A stretch of 64,000 nucleotides of DNA from Craterostigma plantagineum. Taxonomy: Eukaryota > Streptophyta > Magnoliopsida > Lamiales > Linderniaceae. Below the pieces are notes generated by a model that had not been told where the DNA came from, made no database searches, and was given only the letters and a program-made list of their open reading frames with translations. This document shows positions 46,458-57,798 of the stretch, in pieces; position 1 is the first letter of the stretch, and every line of letters begins with the position of its first letter. Made by a program: the position numbers and the translations under genes. The DNA lies in contig JAPQWV010000727.1 in assembly GCA_027422505.1 (NCBI GenBank), positions 186,001 through 250,000 on the forward strand. Reading direction: 5' to 3'.

Positions 46458-46893
46458 TGCGCCATAATAATATCTCAGTCGTGTATTGTGAAGAATGCCA
46501 ACATTAAGATGTTCGTATTCAGTAGTGAAAATTAAATGAAGTCTTCAATAATAGTTGTCAGTAGTGCAAATTAAATGTAGGATGAAAAATCGCACGACTA
46601 TGGGCCTTACAAGATGTCTGGACCTAAAGTTCTAGGACAAACCTTTAATTACACGACTGCTTCAGTAATAGTCGTGTAAAAATAGACTAACAAAGATCAT
46701 GATTAAATGATGTCGTTCACAAGTTGACATATAATGCAATATTATTTATATTGTTACACGTATAAAAATAATATATTTGACATTCTTTACAATACAGACT
46801 GAAATATTATTATGGCGCAGATCAAGTGAAAGATAATTTTTAATATATGTTGGCATTCTTCACATAGCATGACTGAAATATTATTATGGCGCA
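46458..46893. mobile_element. MITE-like element with ~48-bp terminal inverted repeats and one duplicated terminus
   Basis: The left end TGCGCCATAATAATAT..AGTC..GTGAAGAATGCCAACAT (46458-46506) is the reverse complement of the right end 46846-46893. A second copy of the right terminus lies just inside at about 46779-46820 in the same orientation. There is no coding capacity. No clear target duplication is visible (flanks TTGACA and CGCCAAC), so the superfamily is not assigned. Confidence 0.75.
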
Positions 46894-47303
46894 CGCCAAC
46901 TATATCTTGTATCATGCTCGGGTCCGCTACTTTAGGTGTTGGGATGCTAGTTTCAAGTTTACCGGCGCCTGCACTTAGCCTTTGTCGAATTTTAAAAATA
47001 CGGAAGGAGTTAGCTTGTGTTCCATTAATTTTTTTTCCAGATAATAAAAACTATTTAAAATATCAAGCATATTTTGTCCAAACTCAGATTATTTAGTCGA
47101 TCGTAGTCAGCCTCGTAGAAAAGAAAGAGGCGGTGTAGTGAGATGACTTGGAGTGGAGCCTAGACCTTTCATTAAGATTGCTTTCTTCCACGTCTTTTGG
47201 TTCGGTATTCCACGGGTTTTTGTTGTTTTCCCTCTTTAATTGAGCATTCGATATGAGATAGAAAGAATTAAGAAATAGTGGTTTCGAGTTAGTTTGGTGT
47301 TAG

Positions 47304-47566
47304 TAGGGTGTAAATTAGCCGAGCTCGTCTTATTTTCTGGGCTCGAGCTCGACGAGTTTTTCAGCTCAAGGCTCGAGCTCGAGCTCATTTACCCCATGAT
47401 CAGCTCCAACTCGAGCTCGAGATTTAATAAAAATAAATAAGTTAATAAATATTTTTTAAAAAAAATCGTGGGCCTGTTTTGCGAGCTTTCGAGCTCTTAT
47501 GTCTGAGCTCAAGCTCAACGTAGCTCGGGCCGAGCTTTTGTCGAGCCGGCTCATCTTTAACCCCTA
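47304..47566. mobile_element. hAT-type MITE rich in GAGCTCGA
   Basis: 263 bp with terminal inverted repeats TAGGGTGTAAATTAGCCGAG on the left and, reverse-complemented, TAGGGGTTAAAGATGAGCCG on the right. It is flanked by GGTGTTAG (47296-47303) and AGTGTTAG (47567-47574), an 8-bp target duplication with one mismatch, as made by hAT transposases. The interior is full of GAGCTCGAG-like palindromes and has no coding sequence. Confidence 0.82.
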
Positions 47567-48662
47567 AGTGTTAGAGATAATTTTTAACACATATACCGAT
47601 AATACAACAATTAATTTGGGCTTACAACTTCCCCTTTTAGCTTATATCTAATATTTTTCATCGATCCTCTCGATACATCTCATTATTGACCCTTATACTT
47701 CTCATTTTTTCTTCTAGTATAGATCTACTATTCCATTCTCTATTAATCTCACACACTGTGAAGATTCATTTTCTTTAAGAATATAGATACATTAGAATAC
47801 ATATATCAAGGAAATATGCTAGATACAACGATTATTCCGTGGTTATACTACCAATCTATGAAACCGCGTTTTCGAATCGGACAGATATTTTAGTGATTTG
47901 AATCGTATAAAACTGGAATTAAATCAAAGTAAAACGATCCCAAAAAACTAATAATAATATATTTTCATTTTCCAATCAATCAAATAATATATGTAACATA
48001 CAATTAGGATTTATAAACATGGGGGTTCAACAGAAATAAAATTAAATGTTGTTGAATATCATCAATTAAATGTAAAATGGGTGTCAGCTGTCAAATAGGA
48101 AAATTTATAAATTGGAGGATTAAAAGGTAATTACAAAATAAATTTAATATGGCATCTGTGGGAGTCGGACACAATCCAATGTGAAAAACAACTTAAAAAG
48201 GTGTTGCCATTAGGCAAACACTATATTTTATTACATTAACATATTCTTTATTTTATTTCTTGTTATATTTTACTTATTCAGACATGTACCAGACCGGGAT
48301 CGGACAAGATTTTTTTTTGACCGGTACTGTCAGAACTGGCTAGTCGGTCCAATTTCAACAACCTTTATTTCCACAACATTCAATCCGTGCATTTAATGAT
48401 TTTGAGTCACTTTCGGTGACAATACCACAAAAGAGTTACTCTATCGATATGCTGAAAAAATTTAACATCTCAACGCTTGGAAAGTAAAAATATAATAAGC
48501 AACCTAAAGAAGTTGAAGATATAATTAGGACAAAGAAAAGAAAAAAGAGGAAAATTAATATAAAGCAAAAACAAGAAAAAAATCTTGCAGATATATCTAT
48601 AAAATTAAAAAAAATCAAGAAGAGTTAAACAGAACATACCACAAACATAGAGCTATTGTGAG
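47567..48662. other. AT-rich intergenic DNA
   Basis: No gene, RNA or repeat is recognised. It contains poly-A/T runs and ends at the target site of the Tat element. Confidence 0.6.
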
Positions 48663-49355
48663 TGATAGGGGTAACCTTTAGCCCAGCATTCCTCCTAACC
48701 GTACCACCTGAAGATAGTGATTTGGCGGACATATTGACAGGTGAGGCGAACCCCTGGGTATCTGTGACTATGTACGGAAAAGGTAGAGGGGTGCTAACGG
48801 GGAAATAGTTTAGGCGGGAAATATTGGATCTGGCCGACAGGGGACACGTGGGCCTTTGTGAATGGTCGACATGGTGAGTAAGAAGGAGGCGCGCCAGTCT
48901 GACATCCGTACGCCTGCAGGTGTTGTGTCTCCTATGAGGTACCAAACGTCACCATCACGTGGTCCCGCATGACTGCCAGCTGGGACGAAAAGGAGAAACG
49001 GACGTATGTGAATAAGGAAGGATCAGAGAGAGAAAGGGACAAGGATTCATCACAAAACACTTAGAGAAATACTGTATTCATCTTCTTCATTCTTTCTAAC
49101 GCCATTAACATACTGTAATGAGTGGGGTGAGCTTGAGGGTGTATTTCCGACTGTGATTAGTGGATACTATTTCCGGCGGCCCGTGGACGTAGGACACCTG
49201 TCCGAACCACGTACATCTGCGTCTCTGTCACTTCTTCCTTTCTCAGCACCTAAATATAGATCTTAAAAGACACTAAACACGCAAGTCCTAGCCCGTTTCA
49301 CCCATCACCACTATTCCCGGACAAAATACTGTTGATCGGGGTCGTACCCGCATCA
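48663..49355 (+). repeat. 5' LTR of the Tat element (693 bp)
   Basis: Begins TGATAGGGGTAACC and ends CCCGCATCA. It is the near-identical partner of 55028-55721. Confidence 0.93.
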
Positions 49356-49357
49356 AA

Positions 49358-49374
49358 TGGCGCCGTCTGTGGGA
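49358..49374 (+). other. primer-binding site of the Tat element
   Basis: TGGCGCCGTCTGTGGGA lies two bases inside the 5' LTR, a primer-binding sequence typical of Tat and Athila relatives. Confidence 0.85.
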
Positions 49375-49559
49375 AAGATGGTCTGAGACGTGAGAGCGCT
49401 GGGCAGTGATAGCGAGGAAGGCAGGCTGTTTCTGGGCCTGTTTAAAGATAAGGCAAGGAAGGTAAACTGAGTTCGTGTCTGACTGAAGGCAAGACGTGAG
49501 AGAGACCATAGGAAGGTGCTGTCGTCAGAAGAACAGTAAGCTTTAAGGACGCACAGAAG

Positions 49560-50231
49560 TTGGATACGATGGAAGAACAGCCATCGTTGGCGCAAGACCT
49601 ACAAGGAAGGTTTGAGGAAGTCGCCGGGGAAACAGGGAAAGGTCCCGCGTCAGCCCCAACGTTGGCCTCGCCGATCGAGACCCCGGTGGTGGCACCGACA
49701 CCCACCTTTGCAGGACCATCTGGAGCGGTTCCGCCTCAAACTCCCATAACCATAACGGTGGAACAGCTAGATCTGTTGGTAAAAAATGCGGTGGATGCGG
49801 CTATAACTGCTAAGAAAGCGAGGAGCAAGGGCAAACGGAAGCAACCCCTCTCCGCCCAAGGCAGGACCTCGGATGGACATGTCTCAGAGTGGGCGGAGAC
49901 GGTCGGAGAAGATGCGATGGCTGAAGAGGAGACTTCACGTGTATTACCAGAAAGGAACCCGTCTAGGAGAGAGGTTGCCCAAGAAGGAGGTGATGACGGA
50001 CCATTGAATCCAACACCCAGGCGAGGTGAGGAGCCTGTTCGAGGAGTCCAGGAAGGGCCAGTAAACCAAGGGTATGCGGTACCTCCGACAACCCTAGCCA
50101 GTGGATGCAGGATACAGGGAGACAGGAGAGCCAACGAGCAAGAGGTGGAAGGGAGAAGCTGTAGCACGCGTGGACAAGGGAGAGCTGTTAGTTCAGGGGG
50201 CAGGAGCTCAGAAGGCAGATGTTGGACTTAA
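49560..50231 (+). pseudogene. gag: Tat gag N-terminal region
   Basis: 223 codons from MDTMEEQPSLAQDLQ. Low-complexity Pro/Thr/Ala stretch, then ITITVEQLDLLVKNAVDAAI, a motif found near the gag N-terminus of these elements, and a basic segment KKARSKGKRK. The frame ends just after the next gag frame opens at 50219, so a frameshift separates it from the capsid. Confidence 0.82.
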
Positions 50232-52108
50232 AGAAAATGGTAGAAGAGATGCGGAACAAGACGACTAGGCCACATCTCCGAGGATTGCACCAGGCCGGTA
50301 CGCCTTTTGCAAAAGGATTGTTGGAGGGGGAAGTAGCGCTCAACTTCAAACAGCTGCCGTATGAGTACGATGGTACCACTGACCCTGAAGAGTATGTGCT
50401 GCGTTTCAAGAATACCATCTTGTTGCATAACTTCTCGGAAGGAGTGAAGTGTAGGGTTTTCCTGACAACATTGGTGAGAGCTGCCCAACAGTGGTTCAGC
50501 CAACTAGAACCTGAGGTTATCCATTCATTCGAGGAGTTCCAAGAAATGTTCATCACCCAGTTTGCTAGCGCTCGGAAGCCCCCCATGTCTGATATGTCTT
50601 TGTTTCAAGTCAAGCAGGGACTAGACGAGAGCCTTCGGTCCTACGTCAGGAGATTCAATGTGGCGGCCTTAGAGGTACCCTCTGTGACTACTTCTGTTAA
50701 GATTAACGCTCTGGTTCATGGTTTGCAGGTGGGCGATTTCTTTGCGTCGCTCTCCAAGAAGCCTCGAGAAACGTTTGAGGAACTGCTGAGCAGAGCAGAT
50801 AAGTATATAAATTTGGAGGAGAGCAGGTTGGCAAAGATCCGAGAGGTAACGACCAGGGCGGTACCTAATAAGGAAATACCAAGTCATAATCGAAACAAGG
50901 GAAATGTCCGGACCGTTCAGCCCCCAGCTATCAGGAGGCCTATGCCAGGTGGCACGAACAGATTTCTTCCCAGATATCAGAGGTACACTCCCTTACGAAC
51001 AAGCTTAGAAGAGGTCCTAGCTGTGGCGACAAGACATCCGGACATCAGGTACCCTCGAGCCAGCCCTCGAGGATATTCGAAACCCACAACAGGGCCCTTC
51101 TGTCGTTATCATAACGAATATGGGCACCACACGAACAACTGCACGCAGCTGAAGAACGAAGTGGAAAGGCTGATAAAGGCAGGGCACCTGAAGGAGTTCG
51201 TATATCGAGATAGAGGACCGGCTCCACCCCTACAACCCAGGGAGAAGGAAGGTCCGGGGCAGGACAAGGGAAAGCAGTCTATGCTGGAACCTAATAGGCC
51301 TGGGCCCAGCCAACCAAGAGCTCACCTCCTCATCATAGTTGGGGGCCCGGACGGTGGAGACTCACACAGGGCACGCAAGTCATATGCCCGGATGAAGGAA
51401 AGTGGAAAGGGCTTAATGGGAGACAGCCTGGTAGGTCAAATGGAGAGCACAGGGAATATACAGTTTGGGGAGCAGGATGAGGTCGACGTCGTGCGGCCCC
51501 ACAACGACACTCTCGTAATCACTACGGACGTAGCTGGATACAACGTGTCACGGGTATTCATAGATGGAGGCAGTTCAGCGGATATAATTGTCTTGGATTG
51601 CTTTAAGCAAATGAAGTTAGCAACGGAGCTGAAGCCGGTGACTACTTCTTTGTATGGATTCGGGGGAGCTGGTATCCAACCCTTAGGCCAAGTCACACTC
51701 CCAGTGGGACTGGGCGAGGACCCCAGACGGGTGGTACGAATGGTTAACTTCCTAGTGGTTGATGCGGTTTTTTCATACAACATCATATTAGGACGCCCAA
51801 CTATTAATGGATTCAGAGCCGTACCTTCGACGTATCACCTGAAAATCAAATTCCCAGTAGGCGACCAGGTGGGAGAGGTTTCGGGAGATCAGATCAGCTC
51901 TCGCCGTTGTTACGCCAACGAGGTCAAGGTCGTGACGGGGGGAAAGGAAAAAGCGGAGTCGAAGTTAGGCAATCCAAACGCACGAAACTGGGGAAGAGGA
52001 TGGTGGACATACGAAGCTACAGCCCCAGCCCGACGAGGAGTTACTGTCAGTAGAGCTCTACCCAGGAAAGAAGGGTTTTGCCACCCAGATAGGGACGAAG
52101 ATGGGTGA
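50219..52108 (+). pseudogene. gag-pro: Tat gag capsid, knuckle and protease
   Basis: 629 codons. The capsid motif is FKQLPYEYDGTTDPEEYVLR, then AAQQWFSQL and FITQFASAR. CRYHNEYGHHTNNC near residue 297 is the CX2HX4HX4C knuckle. RVFIDGGSSADII has the protease catalytic Asp, and YNIILGRPTINGF is the conserved protease end. The frame fails around 51990-52050, where the sequence resumes in another frame as LYPGKKGFATQIGTKMG, so pol is not fused. Confidence 0.9.
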
Positions 52109-53224
52109 GAAGACAACGTCGCAGCTGGTCGAATTCCTCAGACGAAACGCTGATCTCTTCGCCTTCTCGCCGGCGGACATGACCAGAGTAGAACCTACGA
52201 TAGCTTTGCACCACCTAAACATATTGCCAGGGAGCCGCCCGGTGAAGCAGAGACTCCGACGATTTGGAATTGAGAGAGATCAGGACATCAAGGCCGAAAT
52301 TGAGAAACTGATCAAGGCGGGGCACATCAAGGAGGTACAGTTCCCCACCTGGCTGGCTAATGTGGTCATGGTCAATAAAGGGAATGGATCCTGGAGAATG
52401 TCTGTAGATTTCCGTGATCTTAACAAAGCCTGCCCCAAAGATCACTACCCTCTGCCAAGGATAGATCAGCTAGTGGACTCGACATCCGGATGCGAGATGT
52501 TAAGCATAATGGACGCCTATCAGGTGTACCACCAGATAAAGCTCAACCCGGACGATATAGACAAGGTTTGCTTTGTCACAGCGGGAGGCACCTACGGTTA
52601 CATCAGGATGCCCTTTGGGCTTAAAAACGCAGGACCTACCTACCAATGGATGGTCGATACCGTGTTTAAGAACCAACTAGGGCGCAACATGGAGGTGTAC
52701 GTGGATGACATGTTGGTCAAGTCTACGTGGACCAAAGATCACATCGCCGACCTGGACGAAGCTTTCCGAACCATCCGAACGTGCGGCATGAAGCTGAACC
52801 CCGAGAGTGCACCTTTGGAGTGCAGTCGGGAAAGTTCCTGGGGTATATGGTGACCAAAAGGGGAATAGATGTCAATCCCAACAAGGTGAAAGCCATACTG
52901 GAGATGCAGCCACCTCGGAACGTCAAGGAGGTTCAGTGCTTAACCGGTAGGCTGGCGGCATTGAGCAGATTCATCGCCAAGTCCGCAGATAGGAGCCTAC
53001 CCTTCTTCAAGATACTCCGGAAAGGATGTCGATTTGAATGGACAGAGGAATGCCAGTCGGCATTCGAAAGGCTAAGGGATTACTTGCACAACATGCCGTT
53101 ATTAACTAAACCATTGCCTGGAGATGAGCTAATCTTGTATTTTTTCCACAGGGGAACGTGCCGTGAGCTCGGTTCTCCTGAAGGAGGAAGGCGATACCCA
53201 AAGACCAGTGTACTTTGTGAGTAA
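52101..53224 (+). pseudogene. pol: Tat reverse transcriptase and first RNase H
   Basis: Frame 52101-52853 carries WRMSVDFRDLNKACPKDHYP, MPFGLKNAGPTYQ and the catalytic YVDD in MEVYVDDMLVKS. A frameshift near 52810 moves the sequence to frame 52727-53224, with GKFLGYMVTKRGI, LTGRLAALSRFI and CRFEWTEECQSAF. Another break near 53150 precedes VYFVSKTM of RNase H. In the intact lineage these make one chain. Here at least three frames are used. Confidence 0.9.
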
Positions 53225-53522
53225 GACGATGAAACGGGGCCGAAAGCAGATACTCCGAGATTGAGAAGGCAGCCTTGGCAGTAATGGTGTCTGTCCGGAG
53301 GTTGCGCCCCTATTTCCTGTCTCACAAAGTACGGTTGAACTGGGTGAATATGACGTTGAGTTCGAAAGGAGACCTGCCATTAAGGGACAGGCCCTGTCGG
53401 ATTTTCTACTGGAATCTATCCGTGGAGAGGCATCACCGACCTGGAAGGCCTACGTCGATGGCTCGTCAACATCGACAGGAGCAGGAGCAGGAATCCTGAT
53501 CATCACACCGGAGGGAGATGAA

Positions 53523-54401
53523 TTGCAGTTCGCGGTGACCTTTGACTTCCAGGCATCCAACAATGAAGCTGAGTACGAGGCCCTGGTGAAGGGGATGGAG
53601 ATCCTTAGTAATTTAGGAGCTACAGGGGTCATCATGTACTCGGACTCCCAATTAGTGGCTCAACAGGTCCAGGGGAACTACGAAGCTAAGAACGAGAAGA
53701 TGGTGAAGTATGCCGAACGGGTGGGGAGGCTGAAGACCTCCTTTTATAGTTCCGAAATAAGACAGATTCCCTGGGAAGAGAACAATAGAGCAGATTCTCT
53801 GGCGAAGCTGGCTAGTGCTGCAGTCTCGAAGGGGACTAGGAAAGTCACTATGCTGACGGCTAGCAGGGAGGATCACACGGTGCAAGTGGGATGTATAGGG
53901 GAAGAGGAAGACTGGAGAGCTCCTATCCTGGAGGCCTTGCGTAACCCCAAACATAGGGATGCTGGGAAATTCCGACAAAAGTTCTGCCTCATTGGACGGG
54001 AGTTATATAAGAGGGCTTTCATTCATCCCTATGCCCGATGTTTATCCAAAAAGGAGGGAAAGTTGGTATTGGAGGAAGTACATGAGGGATGTGCCGGGGA
54101 TCACGTCGGGTACAAAGCAGTCGCTTGGAGAGTGATCAGGGCAGGATATTACTGGCCCACCTTGTTGAGAGACGCTAAGGAACTGGTCAGACGATGCGAA
54201 AGCTGCCAAAAGCACGGTCCCAAAATCCACGTGCCAGTGGAGGAGCTGGGAGTGATGCATTCCCCATGCCCGTTCGATAAGTGGGGGATAGATATTGTGG
54301 GACCGATGCCCGTCGCCAAAGCCCAGAAGAAGTTCATTATAGTAGCCCAGAAGATATTGTGGGACCGATGCCCGGCAGAGGAGGTATCGGCGGGAGTGTG
54401 A
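53523..54401 (+). pseudogene. pol: Tat second RNase H and integrase zinc domain, truncated
   Basis: 292 codons. FDFQASNNEAEYEALVKGME and YSDSQLVAQQVQG belong to the additional RNase H of Tat elements, with a conserved Asp/Glu pattern. The integrase zinc region follows (HEGCAGDHVGYKAV, YWPTLLRDAKELVRRC, CQKHGPK) and then WGIDIVGPMP with the first catalytic Asp. At about 54350 the sequence repeats a 22-bp segment and runs out of integrase. The second Asp and the Glu are missing, so the DDE core is lost. Confidence 0.9.
54291..54374. repeat. 22-bp direct repeat at the integrase break
   Basis: The segment that encodes DIVGPMP at 54291-54312 is repeated exactly at 54353-54374, 40 bases later, at the point where integrase homology ends. 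Duplication at a breakpoint is typical of template switching during reverse transcription or of repair synthesis. Confidence 0.9.
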
Positions 54402-54780
54402 AGGAAGAAGGTTGGGGAAAATCGAATGCTGCCGCGTCTGACGACGGGGCTTTTCGCTTCGACCCCCTTTGGGCGGCAGCACCCGGTACGGCGGAGGACG
54501 TGGAGACGCCCGGCGACGCCGAACGAGTATCCTCAGAGACGACGTTATCGGACATTTCTTTGACGCGTAAAGGAGGAAACGGGGAAAACTAAGGACGAAT
54601 CGTCGGAGATACGGTAAATAAGGGCAGGGGAGATCGAAATGGTACCTGGGAAAGTCGCGGATGGAGAAGAAATCGGGACCCCGGCGATTATGGGTACTGT
54701 GCGATTTGGGGCGGGACGATGGCGAAACCCTAAAGTGACGATTAAAATTTCGCTGTTTTTGGCTAAGTATGGGAAGCGGT
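54337..54780 (-). pseudogene. apparent captured host first exon with 5' UTR, antisense to the Tat element
   Basis: On the minus strand an ATG at 54553-54555 in good context opens MSDNVVSEDTRSASPGVSTS, followed by a KRKAPSSD segment and a Pro-rich FDFPQPSSFTLPPIPPLPG, reading to the Tat breakpoint. Upstream (to about 54780) is C/T-rich DNA containing AGGGTTTCGCC, typical of a plant 5' UTR. GC content is higher than in the surroundings and no retroelement motif is present. A captured N-terminal exon is the best reading. The donor gene is not recognised. Confidence 0.5.
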
Positions 54781-55027
54781 TTCAAAAGGGGGGAAAAGTG
54801 AAGGAAACTGCCTCGAGAAATTCAAAAAGCATAAGTGATGGACAGGGACACGTGTCACCCTGCGGACGCTGCCTTCTTCTGCAAATAGCACAGGACCTGC
54901 CCAATCGACATAAATACAGTGCAAGCCGGCTAAGGAGTCCAGAGTCACTAAAAAGGAGGAATGCTCTCCCAAGTGTACTCCGAACTGTAATACTTGGCAT
55001 ATTACACTTCAGAGTATGGGGACTGGA
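54781..55027 (+). other. Tat 3' noncoding region with purine tracts
   Basis: Contains CAAAAGGGGGGAAAAGTGAAG at 54783-54803, a polypurine-like tract 225 bases before the LTR, and AGTATGGGGACTGGA abutting the 3' LTR at 55028. No coding sequence. Confidence 0.65.
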
Positions 55028-55721
55028 TGATAGGGGTAACCTTTAGCCCAGCATTCCTCCTAACCGTACCACCTGAAAATAGTGATTTGGCGGACATATT
55101 GACAGGTGAGGCGAACCCCTCGGTATCTGTGACTATGTACGGAAAAGGTAGAGGGGTGCTGACGGGGAAATAGTTTAGGCGGGAAATATTGGATCTGGCC
55201 GCCAGGGGACACGTGGGCCTTTGTGAATGGTCGACATGGTGAGTAAGAAGGAGGCGCGCCAGTCTGACATCCATACGCCTGCAGGTGCTGTGTCTCCTAT
55301 GAGGTACCAAACGTCACCATCACGTGGTCCCGCAGGACTGCCAGCTGGGACGAAAAGGAGAAACGGACGTATGTGAATAAGGAAGGATCAGAGAGAGAAA
55401 GGGACAAGGGATTCATCACAAAACACTTAGAGAAATACTGTATTCATCTTCTTCATTCTTTCTAACGCCATTAACATACTGTAATGAGTGGGGTGAGCTT
55501 GAGGGTGTATTTCCGACTGTGATTAGTGGATACTATTTCCGGCGGCCCGTGGACGTAGGACACCTGTCCGAACCACGTACATCTGCGTCTTTGTCACTTC
55601 TTCCTTTCTCAGCACCTAAATATAGATCTTAAAAGACACTAAACACGCAAGTCCCAGCCCGTTTCACCCATCACCACTCTTCCCGGACAAAATACTGTTG
55701 ATCGGGGTCGTACCCGCATCA
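55028..55721 (+). repeat. 3' LTR of the Tat element (694 bp)
   Basis: The same ends as the 5' LTR. By hand comparison there are about ten substitutions and one single-base indel against 48663-49355. Confidence 0.93.
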
Positions 55722-55726
55722 GTGAG

Positions 55727-56399
55727 GTAAAAAGATTTGAAAAGTAGGAGGTAGCTTATGCTTCAAAAATAACAACTCTATGTCTATAAAATGTCGCCCA
55801 AAAATTTGAAAAGAGAACTACTCGGATTATTTTTTCGATTTACGGACGAGTTAAAAACATTGTGGTTTTCAACTAATGTGGTGTTGAACCTAGGTTTTCC
55901 CACATAACCGACAAAACAACATATTGGGCTCGTGCGTACAACTTTACCCTTCATTTCATATAATGTTACATCGTCATTCTATTATCTAATCAATCTCACA
56001 CAATGTCGGATTCATTTTTTTCAAGAGTATACATAAATTTAATCACTTTATATGAACTCAATGCTAGTTACAAAACGATGATTCTGACATTGAATTGCCA
56101 ATCATTCTCCACGACATGTAATTCATGCAATTAGTAGTTGTGTAGGGCTGATCAAATGCAGATATCAATATTTTCGAATTCAGAATCGGGATTTTTATAT
56201 ATAGAAATGAAAACTGCATCCGATTCAATCTCATTCGGACATTAGGAATCAAATTCGATTTATTCGGATATCCACATCCGTTTTTCTCTTTATTAATTTA
56301 TTTATTATAGTAATATTTATTTCTAGTTTTAAATTTTGTGCTCATTTTTCTTATTTCTTATTTCTATAGGTTCCGATACATAACAATTCACGCAATACA
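55727..56399. other. AT-rich DNA, nothing recognised
   Basis: No gene or defined repeat is seen between the Tat element and the next LTR remnant. Confidence 0.5.
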
Positions 56400-57798
56400 T
56401 AAACACAAATAATGTAACACACACAAACCACTACAATGAAATTTAATCATTCAACCTTATGTATATCGATAAGGTTATGTGCAAGTCAAAGACGAGGTTT
56501 GCAAAAGCTAATTAGTATGAGATGCTTCACAAAGTACTAGCCAATTTAGTCACCGGTAACTATACATATGATGCTATACATTTCAAAAGATATAGTCCTA
56601 TAGTATCGTTGAGCCCTTCACAGGTCGTCCCTCACACGCTCCACCACAGGCCAGTCAGCATCCCCTCCTCTAAGTCTTACCTCCCGAAAGAGGATCTGAA
56701 AAATAATTTAGATAATGGGAGTGAGTCAACAAGACTCGGTAAGTGCAAATCAAGAACGTGTATGTTGCAGAATCAAACACATAATATGCGAACAAGGGAA
56801 ATGAGTGTAGATTATTCGCAGTCAACCTACCTATTTCCAATTTTTTCAAACATCTATTATCATCCCAATCAATCACAATAATTACTGACAATTATCGATA
56901 ATTATCAGTAGTTATCAGCAACTATCCACAACTATCGACAGTTATCAACAACTATCCTCAACTATCGACGTTTATCAATCAACTCGATCAAATACAACCA
57001 TTATCAACAATACTCTTACCGGCCACACACGCACACCGAGTTGTGGATAGTTGCTGATCGAGTTGTTTCGATAATCATTCGGCCAACTTGGACCCTAGAT
57101 CAACAACACCATTATCACACGACAACACGTCGTAAATCAATCACTTTGGCCATATTATTTCTCAATACAACAATACAATATCAAGTAGTATCAATTAACT
57201 CATATAATGAATCACCCGTGCACATCCATAATGCGTATGAAATGTCATGCATAATAATTTTCAACAACACTCTTACCGGCCAAGCACGCACACCGACCCC
57301 ATTGGCTTGTTTATCGGCCCACATTGGCCCCTTGGTCAATGCTACCACTTCCACACATTCGCGCATCGTAGTCCAGTCACTTAGTTTAAGCACCCTAATT
57401 TTCTACATCTTACTTCCCACCACAAAAGTTTAAGCACAAGAAGAGATCATACAAATGCTCCCTTTTTACCTAAAGTTCAAGCACTTGGATCTCAACATCT
57501 TCTACCATTCGTCTAAGAGCCTTCACACCATTTTCTTCATGTGTTAAGCTTGCGTGAGGGTGAGAGAGACGTTGGTGATGAGAAAATGAGAACAGAGAGA
57601 AATGATAGATTAATATAAAATTTTTCATTTACCAAATAACTCCCCTCTTTCTTCTTCATTATATTTCCACCCCATACTTATTTACATAGACAATTTATTT
57701 CTTATATTTTATTTATTCTGTTACCATTAATTTACTATATTCACAATTCCACCTTAAGATTAATAAAATTATATTATTAATTAAAGTGGGATGTTACA
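56400..57798 (-). repeat. old chromovirus LTR remnant
   Basis: The right end on the minus strand is TGTAACATCCCACTT at 57798, followed by chromovirus internal sequence. The interior holds AACTATC-type short repeats (56880-57000) and a 40-bp unit (ACTCTTACCGGCCA(C/A)(A/G)CACGCACACCGA) at 57013 and 57271. The left edge is approximate. It is heavily decayed. Confidence 0.6.

Larger units (their letters stand above)
48663..55721 (+). mobile_element. Tat-lineage Ty3/gypsy element lacking the integrase core
   Basis: 5' LTR 48663-49355, primer-binding site 49358-49374, internal region, 3' LTR 55028-55721, flanked by perfect GTGAG duplications (48658-48662 and 55722-55726). Domains in order are gag, CX2HX4HX4C knuckle, protease, reverse transcriptase, RNase H, a second (archaeal-type) RNase H and the integrase zinc region, a Tat hallmark. 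The integrase DDE core is absent and is replaced by other GC-rich DNA. Several frameshifts break the polyprotein. By hand count the LTRs differ at about ten positions, so the insertion is young. Confidence 0.92.

Noticed and set aside
47304..47566. GAGCTCGAG palindromes as regulatory sites
   Set aside because: They are the interior of a hAT-type MITE with clear inverted repeats and target duplication.
49736..50167. Minus-strand open frames over the Tat gag (also 49288-49705, 50188-50586)
   Set aside because: They are shadows of GC-rich gag coding sequence on the other strand.
54042..54785. 247-codon open frame on the minus strand across the Tat integrase region
   Set aside because: It spans the Tat breakpoint and is antisense to clear integrase coding sequence in its distal half. 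Only the shorter frame from 54555 looks protein-like.
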